Below, one piece after another: positions 1-8,718 of a DNA stretch of 64,000 nucleotides. This DNA comes from Flavobacterium piscis (lineage in GTDB: Bacteria > Bacteroidota > Bacteroidia > Flavobacteriales > Flavobacteriaceae), in the NCBI RefSeq assembly GCF_001686925.1, contig NZ_LVEN01000019.1:1-64000 (forward strand), in the 5' to 3' direction. How positions within the stretch are numbered: position 1 is the stretch's first letter; every line of letters starts with the position of its first letter. The notes below the pieces were generated by a model, which searched no databases, had not been told where the DNA came from, and saw only the letters and a program-made list of their open reading frames with translations. Both the position numbers and the translations under genes were made by a program.

Positions 1-6
1 AGATAT

Positions 7-73
7 GAGCCCCGATGGGAGTGATATCCTTTTTTGCCGGGGTTCGGCAGAAAAGATATAACGGACAGCGGGA
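7..73 (+). ncRNA. flavo-1-like structured RNA element (copy A)
   Basis: A compact element that shares its core with a second copy at 17913-17996. Both have ATCCTTTT, a short variable hairpin, then AAAAGATATA. Visible pairings are CCCG (11-14) with CGGG (69-72), TTTT (30-33) with AAAA (51-54), and GCCG (36-39) with CGGC (45-48). The pattern resembles the Flavobacteria RNA motif that I recall as flavo-1; the name is from memory and unverified. It lies near the window edge, so it may begin a few bases earlier. No U-run terminator follows directly. It is ~255 bases from bshA, so a leader role is unclear. Confidence 0.55.
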
Positions 74-327
74 CAAGTGGTTCTTTTGAAAACATCACTT
101 TTGCTCCTGAAAAACATTATTAATCATTAATTATGAATTTGCTTGGCAGGTTCTTACTTGATTTACCACAAATTAAAATGAAATAATCTTGTTGTCCAGG
201 CTAGTATTAAAATTGATTTTAATCTAATAAACTCATATTCTGAGATCTAATCTTCACAAAAATCTAACAATCTAAATCTTCGATTAAATGCTATTTTTGA
301 GTACTTTCGTAGTATTAAATTTAATAC
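74..327. other. intergenic region upstream of bshA
   Basis: No gene is seen here. The segment holds short AATCTAACAATCTAA-type stretches at about 247-280, which recur in other gaps of this window (for example 53330-53370 and 54325-54365), and a -7 promoter box for bshA near its right end. Confidence 0.4.
292..299 (+). promoter_or_regulatory. -7 promoter box of bshA
   Basis: TATTTTTG matches the Bacteroidetes -7 consensus TAnnTTTG and lies 28 bases before the bshA start codon. No TTG -33 box is seen at the usual 17-23 base spacing, so only half of the promoter is supported. Confidence 0.4.
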
Positions 328-1464
328 ATGAAAATAGCTATAGTTTGTTATCCGACATTTGGCGGTAGTGGCGTAGTTGCTACAGAATTGGGTCTTGAAT
401 TAGCCAGACGCGGACACGAAATCCATTTTATTACTTACAGTCAGCCGGTTAGGTTGGCACTTTTAAATCCTAATGTTCATTATCACGAAGTAAACGTTCC
501 TGAATATCCTCTTTTTCATTATCAGCCTTATGAATTGGCTTTGTCAAGCAAATTGGTTGATATGGTGAAATTATATAAGATTGAAGTTTTGCACGTGCAT
601 TATGCTATTCCGCACGCTTATGCGGGCTACATGGCGAAGCAAATGCTGAAGAATGAAGGTATAAATCTTCCGATGATTACAACGCTTCATGGAACGGATA
701 TTACACTGGTTGGAAATCATCCGTTTTATAAACCAGCAGTAACATTTAGTATCAATAAATCAGATTACGTGACTTCTGTTTCGCAGAGTTTGAAAGATGA
801 TACTTTGAAGTTGTTTAAAATCAAGAATAAAATTAAGGTAATCCCTAATTTTATTGAGTTGGATAAAATGAAAAAAGATCCGCTTGCGCCTTGTCACAGA
901 TCCGTAATGGCGAAAGAGAATGAGCGAATCATAACGCATATTAGTAACTTTAGAAAAGTAAAACGTATTCCGGATATTATTAAGATTTTTTATAATATCC
1001 AGAAAGAAATGCCTGCTAAATTAATGATGGTGGGTGACGGTCCTGAAAAAGAAAAAGCAGAAATTTTATGTATGGAGCTGGGAATTTACGATAAGGTAAT
1101 TTTCTTTGGGAACAGTAATGAAATTGATAAAATTTTATGTCTAACTGATTTATTCCTGCTTCCGTCAGAAACTGAAAGTTTTGGTTTAGCAGCTTTAGAA
1201 GCAATGGCTTGTGGGGTTCCGGTAATTTCTAGTAATTCAGGAGGTTTGCCTGAGGTTAATTTTGAAGGTATTTCGGGATATTTGAGCAATGTGGGCAATG
1301 TTGAAGAAATGGCTGCAAATGCAATTAAAATCCTAAAGGACGATAAAACATTGAGTGAATTTAAAGCAAATGCCTTAGAGGTCGCAAAGAAATTTGATAT
1401 CAAAAATATTTTGCCTAAGTATGAAGCTTTGTATCAAAAAGCGATAGACGATTATAAAGAGTAA
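328..1464 (+). CDS. bshA: N-acetyl-alpha-D-glucosaminyl L-malate synthase BshA
   Basis: GT4-family glycosyltransferase of 378 residues, the normal BshA length. It joins GlcNAc from UDP-GlcNAc to L-malate, the first step of bacillithiol synthesis in the cytoplasm. The N-terminus carries the glycine loop GGSGVVATELG (residues 12-22) seen in BshA. An HGTD motif sits near residue 121 and the nucleotide-sugar site SETESFGLAALEA near residue 280. The ATG at 328 follows a TAnnTTTG box closely, so the start is well placed. A PrcB-like lipoprotein gene follows after 27 bases and is probably co-transcribed. Other bshB/bshC genes are not in this window. Family assignment is strong; the pathway role is from family knowledge. 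Confidence 0.93.
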   Translation: MKIAIVCYPTFGGSGVVATELGLELARRGHEIHFITYSQPVRLALLNPNVHYHEVNVPEYPLFHYQPYELALSSKLVDMVKLYKIEVLHVHYAIPHAYAGYMAKQMLKNEGINLPMITTLHGTDITLVGNHPFYKPAVTFSINKSDYVTSVSQSLKDDTLKLFKIKNKIKVIPNFIELDKMKKDPLAPCHRSVMAKENERIITHISNFRKVKRIPDIIKIFYNIQKEMPAKLMMVGDGPEKEKAEILCMELGIYDKVIFFGNSNEIDKILCLTDLFLLPSETESFGLAALEAMACGVPVISSNSGGLPEVNFEGISGYLSNVGNVEEMAANAIKILKDDKTLSEFKANALEVAKKFDIKNILPKYEALYQKAIDDYKE

Positions 1465-1491
1465 AAACATTAAATTTAAAAGCATACGTAA

Positions 1492-1920
1492 ATGAAAAAA
1501 GTAATTTCGGTTTTAATAGTTTTTGTTTTAATTTCCTGTGGAGCAAAAAAAACAGCAGATTCAGGTTCGAAAGTTTTGTATGAAGTTTTAACAGAACAAT
1601 CTGACGGTGGTGGAAATATTAAATTTTTTGAAATTTTGACAGAACCTAATGAAATCAAAATGTTGGAAAGTGATCCGCTTTTGAAAGATAAAATGAAACA
1701 TGACGATATTAGCAATTCAAATTATGTTATCTTAAACATGGGGGAGAAAAACACTGGCGGATACTCTATTAAGGTTGAAAAAGTGGAAGAAACGGATAAG
1801 AATATTATTATTACTGTAAAAGAAGTAAATCCTGCTGCAGATGCGATGACAATGCAGGTAATTACTTATCCTTATACGGTGGTAAAAGTGCATTCGAAAA
1901 AAGAGATTATTATAAAATAG
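1492..1920 (+). CDS. PrcB-like lipoprotein
   Basis: A 142-residue protein with a lipoprotein signal (hydrophobic stretch ending LISC, Cys at residue 16). The C-terminal half, around GGYSIKVEKVEET and KEVNP, resembles the PrcB C-terminal (protease complex inhibitor-like) domain. PrcB in Treponema belongs to a surface protease complex, but that role should not be carried over directly. Expected location is the periplasmic face of a membrane. It sits 27 bases after bshA on the same strand. The domain call is from pattern recognition and is moderate; the function is unknown. Confidence 0.6.
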   Translation: MKKVISVLIVFVLISCGAKKTADSGSKVLYEVLTEQSDGGGNIKFFEILTEPNEIKMLESDPLLKDKMKHDDISNSNYVILNMGEKNTGGYSIKVEKVEETDKNIIITVKEVNPAADAMTMQVITYPYTVVKVHSKKEIIIK

Positions 1921-1946
1921 CATTGTTTAGGTTGGATATTGAATTT

Positions 1947-2086
1947 AACCGCAAAGTGCGCGAAGTTATTTATTTAAAGTATAATTGGAAATTAAAAAGT
2001 TCGCAAAGCTGTTTCAATACAAAGCTTTGCGAACTTTGCTTTTTTATAAAACCCGCCATATAGAAAACCTTGCGCACTTTGCGGAT
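1947..2086. repeat. nested palindromic CGCAAAG-type repeat
   Basis: Two nested inverted repeats. The outer arms CCGCAAAGTGCGC (1949-1961) and GCGCACTTTGCGG (2072-2084) match perfectly. The inner arms AAAGTTCGCAAAGCT (1996-2010) and its complement (2023-2037) also match perfectly. The same words (AACCGCAAAG, TTCGCAAAGCTTTG) recur at 15115-15300, so this is a dispersed family rather than a single hairpin. Confidence 0.8.
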
Positions 2087-2110
2087 AAATGATTAAGTGC
2101 TATAAAAACA

Positions 2111-2147
2111 AAAAAATCCTGTCGTTTTTCAGCGACAGGATTTCTTT
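2111..2147. terminator. bidirectional rho-independent terminator
   Basis: An 11-bp perfect stem (2114-2124 with 2133-2143; CCTGTCG core) has A-rich sequence on the left and T-rich on the right. It lies just beyond the stop of the beta-barrel gene on the minus strand and after the bshA/PrcB-like unit on the plus strand. Confidence 0.8.
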
Positions 2148-2172
2148 TTACAATTATTTTTTGGTTTTAATT

Positions 2173-2670
2173 TTAGAATCTAAATTTAACTCCTAAACCT
2201 ACATCAAATCCAAAATTGTCATCGTCATAATATCCTGAACCAATTTCAGGTCTTGCATCTAATGAAAGTGTAATAGGTGCTTCGCTAAATCTGTATTCTA
2301 TACCAATATCTCCAGCTGCAAATACGTATGTTCCACTGTCGTTATATTTAAAATTGTTATTGTAGTAATCGTGGTCCCAGGCAGCAATACCACCACCAAC
2401 ACCAGCGTACCAGTTAAAACCTCCATCAATGTTCCAAACCCATTGGTAAAGAGCAACTCCTTTAATGGCATCTACATCACTACTATTTCTAAAACCTAAA
2501 TCAAATTCAAGTCTGTTTTTTTGGCTTAAGCCTAATTGATATGATACCTCGCCACCAAATCCGTTGTTATCTCCTAAACGTACTCCTAAAGCATGTTTTG
2601 AAATTTCTTGTGATTGAGCTGTAAATGCTAATCCTAATAGCATGAAGGCAGATAAAATGATTTTTTTCAT
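2173..2670 (-). CDS. outer membrane beta-barrel protein
   Basis: A 165-residue protein with a cleavable signal peptide (MKKIILSAFMLLGLAFTAQSQ). After it come alternating aromatic/polar strands (LGVRLGDNNGFGGEVSYQLG, LEFDLGFRN, GVGLGVKFRF) ending in a C-terminal phenylalanine, as in small OmpA/OmpW-like barrels. The ATG at 2670 is chosen because it starts the signal peptide; an upstream in-frame extension of 29 codons has no support. A hairpin terminator follows the stop. It stands alone between terminators. Outer membrane location is inferred; no specific ligand or role can be given. Confidence 0.75.
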   Translation of the reverse strand: MKKIILSAFMLLGLAFTAQSQEISKHALGVRLGDNNGFGGEVSYQLGLSQKNRLEFDLGFRNSSDVDAIKGVALYQWVWNIDGGFNWYAGVGGGIAAWDHDYYNNNFKYNDSGTYVFAAGDIGIEYRFSEAPITLSLDARPEIGSGYYDDDNFGFDVGLGVKFRF

Positions 2671-2844
2671 AAAAATGGTTATTAAATTTTTTTCAAATGT
2701 ACAGTTACGTGTAATGTAGAAACGTATACTATTTTTAAAAATTGTTATATAATTCACATTTTTACATTTTGATCAAATTTTGTTAAAGACTTCTGTGTCA
2801 GTTGTAGTGCGGGATTTCGCTTTTTTTGGCGCAGTTTTTAAGAC

Positions 2845-3669
2845 TTATTTTTTAAGGATGATTGACGAAATTAACTGTGAGCTTAAAATATCTTCCATCT
2901 CAAAAAGATTTTCTTCTTCGCTAAAATTGCTTTCAATGTACGAGTATAATTTCCAGCGCTTTTTATGATATTCTAATGCAGTAAGATTTTCGACCCAATC
3001 ACCGGAGTTTAAATATAAGGTAGATCCGTGTTTGTTTTCCTTGGTGATAATTTTTGGTTCATGAATATGTCCGCAAATTACATAATCGTATTTTTTTTCG
3101 ATGGCCAAATCTGTGGCCGTAGTTTCAAAATCCGAAATAAATTTGACGGCTTTTTTAACGCTTGCTTTTATTTTTTTAGAAAAAGAATACGGTTCACGCC
3201 CTAGTTTTGCTAAACACCAATTGGCAAATCGATTACTTAAAATGAGATAATCGTATCCTAATCCGCCTAGTTTTGCAATCCATTTTGAATGCTGAACCGA
3301 AGCATCGAAAACATCTCCGTGAAAAATCCAGGCTTTTTTATCGTCTAATTCTAAAACTAATTTATCGACCAGAGAAAAATTTCCCATATTCATATCGCTG
3401 AATTTTCGAAGAATTTCGTCGTGATTTCCAGTGATATAATACACTTTTGTTCCTTTAGATGCCATCCCGATGATGCGCTGAATGACTCTTAAATGTGCTT
3501 TTGGAAAGTATGATTTTCGAAACTGCCAGGCATCAATTATATCGCCGTTTAAGACTAATGTTTTGGGTTTAATGCTTGATAAGTAGTTGTTTAGTTCTTT
3601 AGCGTGACTTCCGTAAGTTCCCAAATGAACATCTGAGAGAACGACCAATTCAACATTTCGTTTTTTCAA
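2845..3669 (-). CDS. metallophosphoesterase, LpxH-like (UDP-2,3-diacylglucosamine hydrolase family)
   Basis: A 274-residue calcineurin-type phosphoesterase. The metal-binding motifs are in order: SDVHLG (residues 12-17), NGDIIDAW (~41-48), GNHDE (~80-84) and GHIHEP (~199-204). Relatives in Bacteroidetes are annotated as UDP-2,3-diacylglucosamine diphosphatase, which makes lipid X in lipid A synthesis at the inner face of the inner membrane. The family contains other phosphoesterases, so the exact substrate is not proven. The gene is monocistronic and is divergent from aroC, with a 188-base shared promoter region. Confidence 0.72.
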   Translation of the reverse strand: MKKRNVELVVLSDVHLGTYGSHAKELNNYLSSIKPKTLVLNGDIIDAWQFRKSYFPKAHLRVIQRIIGMASKGTKVYYITGNHDEILRKFSDMNMGNFSLVDKLVLELDDKKAWIFHGDVFDASVQHSKWIAKLGGLGYDYLILSNRFANWCLAKLGREPYSFSKKIKASVKKAVKFISDFETTATDLAIEKKYDYVICGHIHEPKIITKENKHGSTLYLNSGDWVENLTALEYHKKRWKLYSYIESNFSEEENLFEMEDILSSQLISSIILKK

Positions 3670-3833
3670 TTTTTCTTTTTTTGAAGTTTAGCAAATAAAA
3701 GAAACTTTCGTCAGAGATATTTTATCAAAAGGTTACCAATTTGGCTACAATTTTAATAAATTGTGATTTTTAAACTCCTTAACCTTTAGTTAATAATACT
3801 AATTTTAAATTTTTTAATTTAATTCATAAAACT

Positions 3834-3841
3834 TACATTTG
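3834..3841 (+). promoter_or_regulatory. -7 promoter box of aroC
   Basis: TACATTTG fits TAnnTTTG exactly and lies 16 bases before the aroC ATG. No clear TTG -33 partner is visible. Confidence 0.5.
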
Positions 3842-3857
3842 CTCAAAACAAATTACA

Positions 3858-4916
3858 ATGGCAGGAAATAGCTACGGCACCCTTTATAAAGTTACAACAT
3901 TTGGAGAATCTCATGGTGAAGCTTTAGGCGGAATTATTGATGGTTGTCCATCAGGAATTGAACTTGATTTAGAAGCAATTGAACTTGAAATGTCCAGAAG
4001 AAAACCGGGACAATCAGCAATTGTAACACAACGTAAAGAACCGGATGCAGTGCAGTTTTTATCTGGTATTTTTGAAGGTAAAACTACCGGAACACCAATA
4101 GGTTTTATCATCCCGAATACCAATCAAAAATCTGATGATTACTCTCATATAAAAGACAATTACAGACCAAGTCACGCTGATTATGTATACGACCAAAAAT
4201 ATGGTTTTCGTGATTATCGCGGCGGCGGAAGAAGTTCTGCGCGTGAAACGGCAAGCAGAGTAGTAGCAGGAGCAATTGCAAAGCAAATGTTACCGCAAAT
4301 TAAAATTAATGCTTATGTTTCTTCTGTTGGTCCAATTCATTTAGACACACCTTACCAGGATTTAGATTTTTCTAAGATAGAAAGTAATCCTGTTCGTTGC
4401 CCTGACGAAAAGTCGGCGGCGATTATGGAAGAATATATTCGTGATATTCGTAAACAAGGTGATACTGTTGGCGGTGTTGTATCTTGTGTCATTCAAAACG
4501 TTCCGGTTGGGTTAGGCGAACCTGTTTTTGATAAATTACACGCTGAATTAGGAAAAGCAATGCTTTCTATAAATGCAGTAAAAGGTTTTGAATACGGAAG
4601 CGGTTTCTCTGGTTCTGAAATGAAAGGCAGTGAACACAATGATTTATACAATCCTGACGGAACTACAAAAACGAATCTTTCAGGAGGAATTCAGGGAGGA
4701 ATCAGCAACGGAATGGATATTTATTTTAGAGTAGCTTTTAAACCTGTTGCAACAATTATGCAAACCCAGGATTCATTAGATAATAAAGGAAACATAACAC
4801 CCATGACGGGTAAAGGTCGTCATGATCCTTGTGTTGTGCCTCGTGCCGTGCCTATTGTTGAGGCAATGGCGGCAATTGTTTTGGCTGATTTTTATTTAAT
4901 CAACAAAACATATTAA
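3858..4916 (+). CDS. aroC: chorismate synthase
   Basis: A 352-residue full-length chorismate synthase. It converts 5-enolpyruvylshikimate-3-phosphate to chorismate, the last shikimate-pathway step, with reduced FMN as cofactor in the cytoplasm. Family signatures are present: the N-terminal [15 protein letters not shown], the central [19 protein letters not shown] and the C-terminal [19 protein letters not shown]. The ATG at 3858 has a -7 box 16 bases upstream. The symporter gene follows after 54 bases and may be co-transcribed, but no functional link is obvious. Confidence 0.97.
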   Translation: MAGNSYGTLYKVTTFGESHGEALGGIIDGCPSGIELDLEAIELEMSRRKPGQSAIVTQRKEPDAVQFLSGIFEGKTTGTPIGFIIPNTNQKSDDYSHIKDNYRPSHADYVYDQKYGFRDYRGGGRSSARETASRVVAGAIAKQMLPQIKINAYVSSVGPIHLDTPYQDLDFSKIESNPVRCPDEKSAAIMEEYIRDIRKQGDTVGGVVSCVIQNVPVGLGEPVFDKLHAELGKAMLSINAVKGFEYGSGFSGSEMKGSEHNDLYNPDGTTKTNLSGGIQGGISNGMDIYFRVAFKPVATIMQTQDSLDNKGNITPMTGKGRHDPCVVPRAVPIVEAMAAIVLADFYLINKTY

Positions 4917-4970
4917 TAAAAATTAAGGCAGTGAGGGTCTTAATATTTTAATTCTAAATAAAACAAATTA

Positions 4971-6257
4971 ATGCAAGTAACAGAAACTAAAAAAAAATCA
5001 TTTCTTAAAGGATTAACTGGACAAATCGTAATTGCAATGGTGCTTGGAGCAGCTTTAGGAATTGTGATTCACAATTCAATTTCGCAGGAAGCTGCACTGT
5101 CTTTTAGTAATAAAATAAAAATGCTTGCCACAATCTTTATCAGATTAGTGCAAATGATTATCGCTCCTTTGGTTTTTACCACCTTAGTAGTAGGAATTGC
5201 TAAATTGGGAGATATAAAAACAGTGGGAAGAGTTGGAGGAAAAGCTCTTGGATGGTTTTTTACAGCCTCTTTTATATCCTTATTGATTGGATTGTTTTAT
5301 GTAAATCTTTTAGAGCCCGGAGTAGGTTTAAAATTAGATCACGTAGATATGGCTGCAGCATCTGAGGTTACAGCTAAAACAAAAATATTATCTGTTGAAA
5401 ATTTTGTAGAACACATTGTTCCTAAAAGTCTTTTTGAAGCATTGGCAACCAATGAGATTTTACAAATTGTAATTTTTTCTATCTTTTTTGGATTAGCTGC
5501 GGCTTCATTGGGAAGTACGGTAAAACCAATTATAAATGCTTTTGATAAAGCATCGCATATTGTTCTGAAAATGGTAAATTATGTAATGAACTTTGCTCCA
5601 ATTGGAGTATTTGGAGCCATTGCAGGTGTATTTGCTATTAGGGATGCAGAAGAATTAATTATTACGTACTTTAAATTTTTCGGATCATTTTTAGTCGGAA
5701 TCAGTACATTGTGGGTAGTCCTGATTGCTGTAGGTTATATTTTCCTGAAGGGAAGAATGACGGAATTGCTAAGACGTATTATAGGACCATTGGCAATTGC
5801 TTTTGGAACAACTAGTAGCGAGGCTGTTTTTCCTAAATTAACGGAAGAACTGGAAGAGTTTGGTGTAAAGGATAAAATTGTTGCCTTTATGTTACCGCTA
5901 GGATATTCGTTTAATCTTGACGGAAGTATGATGTACATGACTTTTGCCAGTATCTTTATTGCTCAGTTTTATGGGGTTCATTTAGATCTGGGAACACAAA
6001 TGGCTATGCTTTTGGTTTTAATGTTGACCAGTAAAGGTATTGCCGGTGTACCAAGGGCGAGTTTGGTTATTGTTGCAGCTACTTGTGGTATGTTTAAAAT
6101 TCCTGTAGAAGGAATTGCTTTAATCCTGCCAATTGATCATTTCTGTGATATGTTCAGAAGCGCTACCAATGTTTTAGGAAATGCTTTGGCGACTTCGGTT
6201 GTAGGACAATGGGAAGATGATAAAGAAGACAGCATAGAAGGACTTGAAGAAGTTTAG
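4971..6257 (+). CDS. dicarboxylate/amino acid:cation symporter (DAACS family)
   Basis: A 428-residue multi-pass membrane protein of the GltP/DctA family. It takes up acidic amino acids or C4-dicarboxylates with Na+ or H+. Typical signatures are the re-entrant serine-rich hairpin GTTSSEAVFPKL (near residue 280) and the NLDGSMMYMTFASIFIAQ helix (near residue 313). The final helix has the CDMFRSATNVLGNALAT pattern. The aspartate/glutamate versus dicarboxylate preference cannot be decided by eye. A strong hairpin terminator lies at 6286-6321. Confidence 0.92.
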   Translation: MQVTETKKKSFLKGLTGQIVIAMVLGAALGIVIHNSISQEAALSFSNKIKMLATIFIRLVQMIIAPLVFTTLVVGIAKLGDIKTVGRVGGKALGWFFTASFISLLIGLFYVNLLEPGVGLKLDHVDMAAASEVTAKTKILSVENFVEHIVPKSLFEALATNEILQIVIFSIFFGLAAASLGSTVKPIINAFDKASHIVLKMVNYVMNFAPIGVFGAIAGVFAIRDAEELIITYFKFFGSFLVGISTLWVVLIAVGYIFLKGRMTELLRRIIGPLAIAFGTTSSEAVFPKLTEELEEFGVKDKIVAFMLPLGYSFNLDGSMMYMTFASIFIAQFYGVHLDLGTQMAMLLVLMLTSKGIAGVPRASLVIVAATCGMFKIPVEGIALILPIDHFCDMFRSATNVLGNALATSVVGQWEDDKEDSIEGLEEV

Positions 6258-6285
6258 TTCATAAATTAGTTGATACTTTAAAATA

Positions 6286-6321
6286 AAAAAACCGTAATGA
6301 TAACTTTCATTACGGTTTTTT
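6286..6321 (+). terminator. terminator after the DAACS symporter
   Basis: A perfect 15-bp stem (6286-6300 and 6307-6321) with core ACCGTAATGA, a 6-base spacer and a T-run on the right arm. Confidence 0.85.
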
Positions 6322-6430
6322 ATTTGGTGCTATTTGTAATTGGTAAGAATCAAAATAATAGAGATAAAAATATTGATTAGTATTACTTTCATTATGAAAA
6401 ACATACTGTTATTTTAAAGTTATAATAATG

Positions 6431-6438
6431 TATATTTG
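6431..6438 (+). promoter_or_regulatory. -7 promoter box of the hybrid kinase gene
   Basis: TATATTTG matches TAnnTTTG and lies 22 bases before the ATG at 6461. A -33 TTG is not evident. Confidence 0.45.
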
Positions 6439-6460
6439 AATAAACATTTCCCCCAAATTT

Positions 6461-8689
6461 ATGTCTTATTACAGGTTTTATTTTTTAGTTTTTGTTTGTA
6501 TGCATTTATTTTGTCCTAAGCTATTTGCTCAGACTAATATTGCATCAAATGAAAAAATTAAAAATTTAACCCAGGAGGCCTGTGATTATTTAGATGATAC
6601 CAATTATGAAAAGTCTTTAGAGAAATCCGGTATAGCTTTACAACATGCTTTCAATATAAAAAATGATACGTTAATTTCGAGGAATTATAATATAATAGCG
6701 ATTAACTTTCATGAGCTGGGTGAAGTCGATAAAGCAGATTTTTTTTACCATAAAGCTTTATCTTATGCTAAAAGATCTAATATTGTTAATTTAAAAATGA
6801 TGATTACCAGTAATTTAGGTAATTTATGTTTTTTTGAAAAAAAAAGATATACTGACGGAATTGCTTATTATAAAGAATCACTAAAATATGGCGAACATGC
6901 AAAGTATTCTGGAGAAGTTGCTATCACAAACCTTAATATTGTTTGGTCCTATTTTAAGATTGGAAACTATGCTGACGGATTACCTTACCTGAACTATATC
7001 AATAAAAATCAGAATGCTTTAAAAGGAAAATCAAACGATGTGGCCTTGAATTTTTTGAATGGAATGTATTGGTCAAATAAAAATCAAAATGCTAAGGCCA
7101 ATAAATATTTTTTAAAAGCTATTTCTTACGGGGAATCTATTCATGAAAAAACAGATTTGTTATATGCTTATTTAGAATATTCGAAGTTTTTAAATAAGAT
7201 TGGTAAATTTGAGGGCGCTTATAAAAATATGCTTGCTTATAGTACGATCAGAGATGAAATGACTAATAAGGAAAAACTCAAGCGAGCTTCTATTGCAGGT
7301 TTTAATCTCGAGTTAAATGAGTACAAAAGACAAATTGATAAAATAGAGAATGAAAAAGATTCACAATATCAAAGCCTGAAAAAATCGAGGATCATTGTCA
7401 TTTTGTTTATAGTGATTTCGCTCATACTTCTTTTTCTGATTATTACCCTGATCAAAAATATCAGGTTTAAGAAAAAACATAATTTGGAGCTTTTAAAAGC
7501 AAAAGAAATCGCAGAAGAAGCCTCTTTGCTCAAAACTCAATTTATTTCGACCATAAGCCATGAATTGCGTACTCCACTGTATGGTGTAGTAGGGATTACT
7601 AATATGCTGCTGGAAGAGCATAAGGAATTATCAAAGAGCCAACATTTAAGTTCTTTGAAATTTTCAGCGCGATATTTATTGTCCTTGGTAAACGACATTC
7701 TTCAAATTAATAAAATCGAAGAAAATAAAGTGGTATTAGAAAATCTGACATTTAACATTTCAGATGAAATTACCATGATCAAAAATTCTCTGTCTTTTTT
7801 GTCTCAAAAAAACAATAATAAAATTTCTGTATCTATAGATCCTAAAATTCCGGAATATTTAATTGGAGATAAATTACGACTTGCCCAGATTTTGATGAAT
7901 TTAGTAAGTAATGCATTAAAATTTACTAAAAATGGTGAAGTCGAAATTATTGTAAAACTCATTAATATAGAGTCAAAAATGTACTTTCTTGATTTTTTAA
8001 TTAAAGATAATGGGGTAGGAATTGCAATTGTAGATCAGGGTAAAATCTTTGAAAAGTTTGTTCAGGTAGGCAGGAAAGACGAAGATTATCAGGGAACAGG
8101 ATTAGGGCTTAGCATTGTAACACGATTGTTGGCGCTTTTTGGAAGCACAATTAATTTAAAAAGTAATATAGGCGAGGGAACTTCATTTTCTTTTGTAATT
8201 CCTTTTGAATATGATCCGCAAAAAACAAAAAACATTATAGATGAAATCGAAGTAGATTTGACTTCAAGTGAAGTTTATAAAATTTTGATAGTCGAAGATA
8301 ATCTCATCAATCAACTGGTGACAAAGAAAATTATAGAAAAGAATAATTATATCTGTAAAGTAGTAGACGACGGTTTTGGAGCTTTGGAAATCCTAAATAA
8401 AGAAGATTTTGATCTTATTTTAATGGATATTAATATGCCGTTAATGAATGGATTTGAAACGACTAAAAGAATTCGTTTAAAAGATATAAAAACACCTATC
8501 GTAGCATTGACTGCTTTTGATAAAGGGGAAATAACCGATGAAGCAATTTCATCCGGTATGAATGATATTATCATTAAACCTTTTGAGCCTGTTAAGCTGT
8601 TTAAGATTATAAGCTACTTAATATATGAATCAAAAAACGAGACAAGCACAAAAAAAGTAAACACTAATTTCACAAATGTCGATTTGTGA
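6461..8689 (+). CDS. TPR-containing hybrid histidine kinase/response regulator
   Basis: A 742-residue protein. In order it has a signal peptide (ending near LFAQ, residue 24), TPR-like helical repeats to about residue 270, a short coiled coil, one membrane helix (~310-333), a HisKA domain with the phospho-acceptor His in ISHELRTP (~367), an HATPase with N box LVSNALKF (~480), DNGVGIA (~516) and GTGLGLSIV (~545), and a receiver domain with the Asp in LILMDINMP (~653) and the conserved Lys in IIKPFEP (~707). The TPR part would lie in the periplasm and the rest in the cytoplasm. There is no DNA-binding domain, so output must pass to another protein. The ligand is unknown. The last codons lie inside a terminator hairpin (8659-8700). 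Confidence 0.9.
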   Translation: MSYYRFYFLVFVCMHLFCPKLFAQTNIASNEKIKNLTQEACDYLDDTNYEKSLEKSGIALQHAFNIKNDTLISRNYNIIAINFHELGEVDKADFFYHKALSYAKRSNIVNLKMMITSNLGNLCFFEKKRYTDGIAYYKESLKYGEHAKYSGEVAITNLNIVWSYFKIGNYADGLPYLNYINKNQNALKGKSNDVALNFLNGMYWSNKNQNAKANKYFLKAISYGESIHEKTDLLYAYLEYSKFLNKIGKFEGAYKNMLAYSTIRDEMTNKEKLKRASIAGFNLELNEYKRQIDKIENEKDSQYQSLKKSRIIVILFIVISLILLFLIITLIKNIRFKKKHNLELLKAKEIAEEASLLKTQFISTISHELRTPLYGVVGITNMLLEEHKELSKSQHLSSLKFSARYLLSLVNDILQINKIEENKVVLENLTFNISDEITMIKNSLSFLSQKNNNKISVSIDPKIPEYLIGDKLRLAQILMNLVSNALKFTKNGEVEIIVKLINIESKMYFLDFLIKDNGVGIAIVDQGKIFEKFVQVGRKDEDYQGTGLGLSIVTRLLALFGSTINLKSNIGEGTSFSFVIPFEYDPQKTKNIIDEIEVDLTSSEVYKILIVEDNLINQLVTKKIIEKNNYICKVVDDGFGALEILNKEDFDLILMDINMPLMNGFETTKRIRLKDIKTPIVALTAFDKGEITDEAISSGMNDIIIKPFEPVKLFKIISYLIYESKNETSTKKVNTNFTNVDL

Positions 8690-8700
8690 AATTAGTGTTT
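8659..8700. terminator. bidirectional terminator overlapping a stop codon
   Basis: A perfect 18-bp inverted repeat (8659-8676 and 8683-8700, loop TGTCGA), flanked by A-rich sequence on the left and T-rich on the right. It sits between convergent genes. The plus-strand kinase gene ends at 8689 inside the right arm, so its last ~10 codons are part of the hairpin. Confidence 0.85.
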
Positions 8701-8718
8701 TTACTTGTTAGCGGTAAA

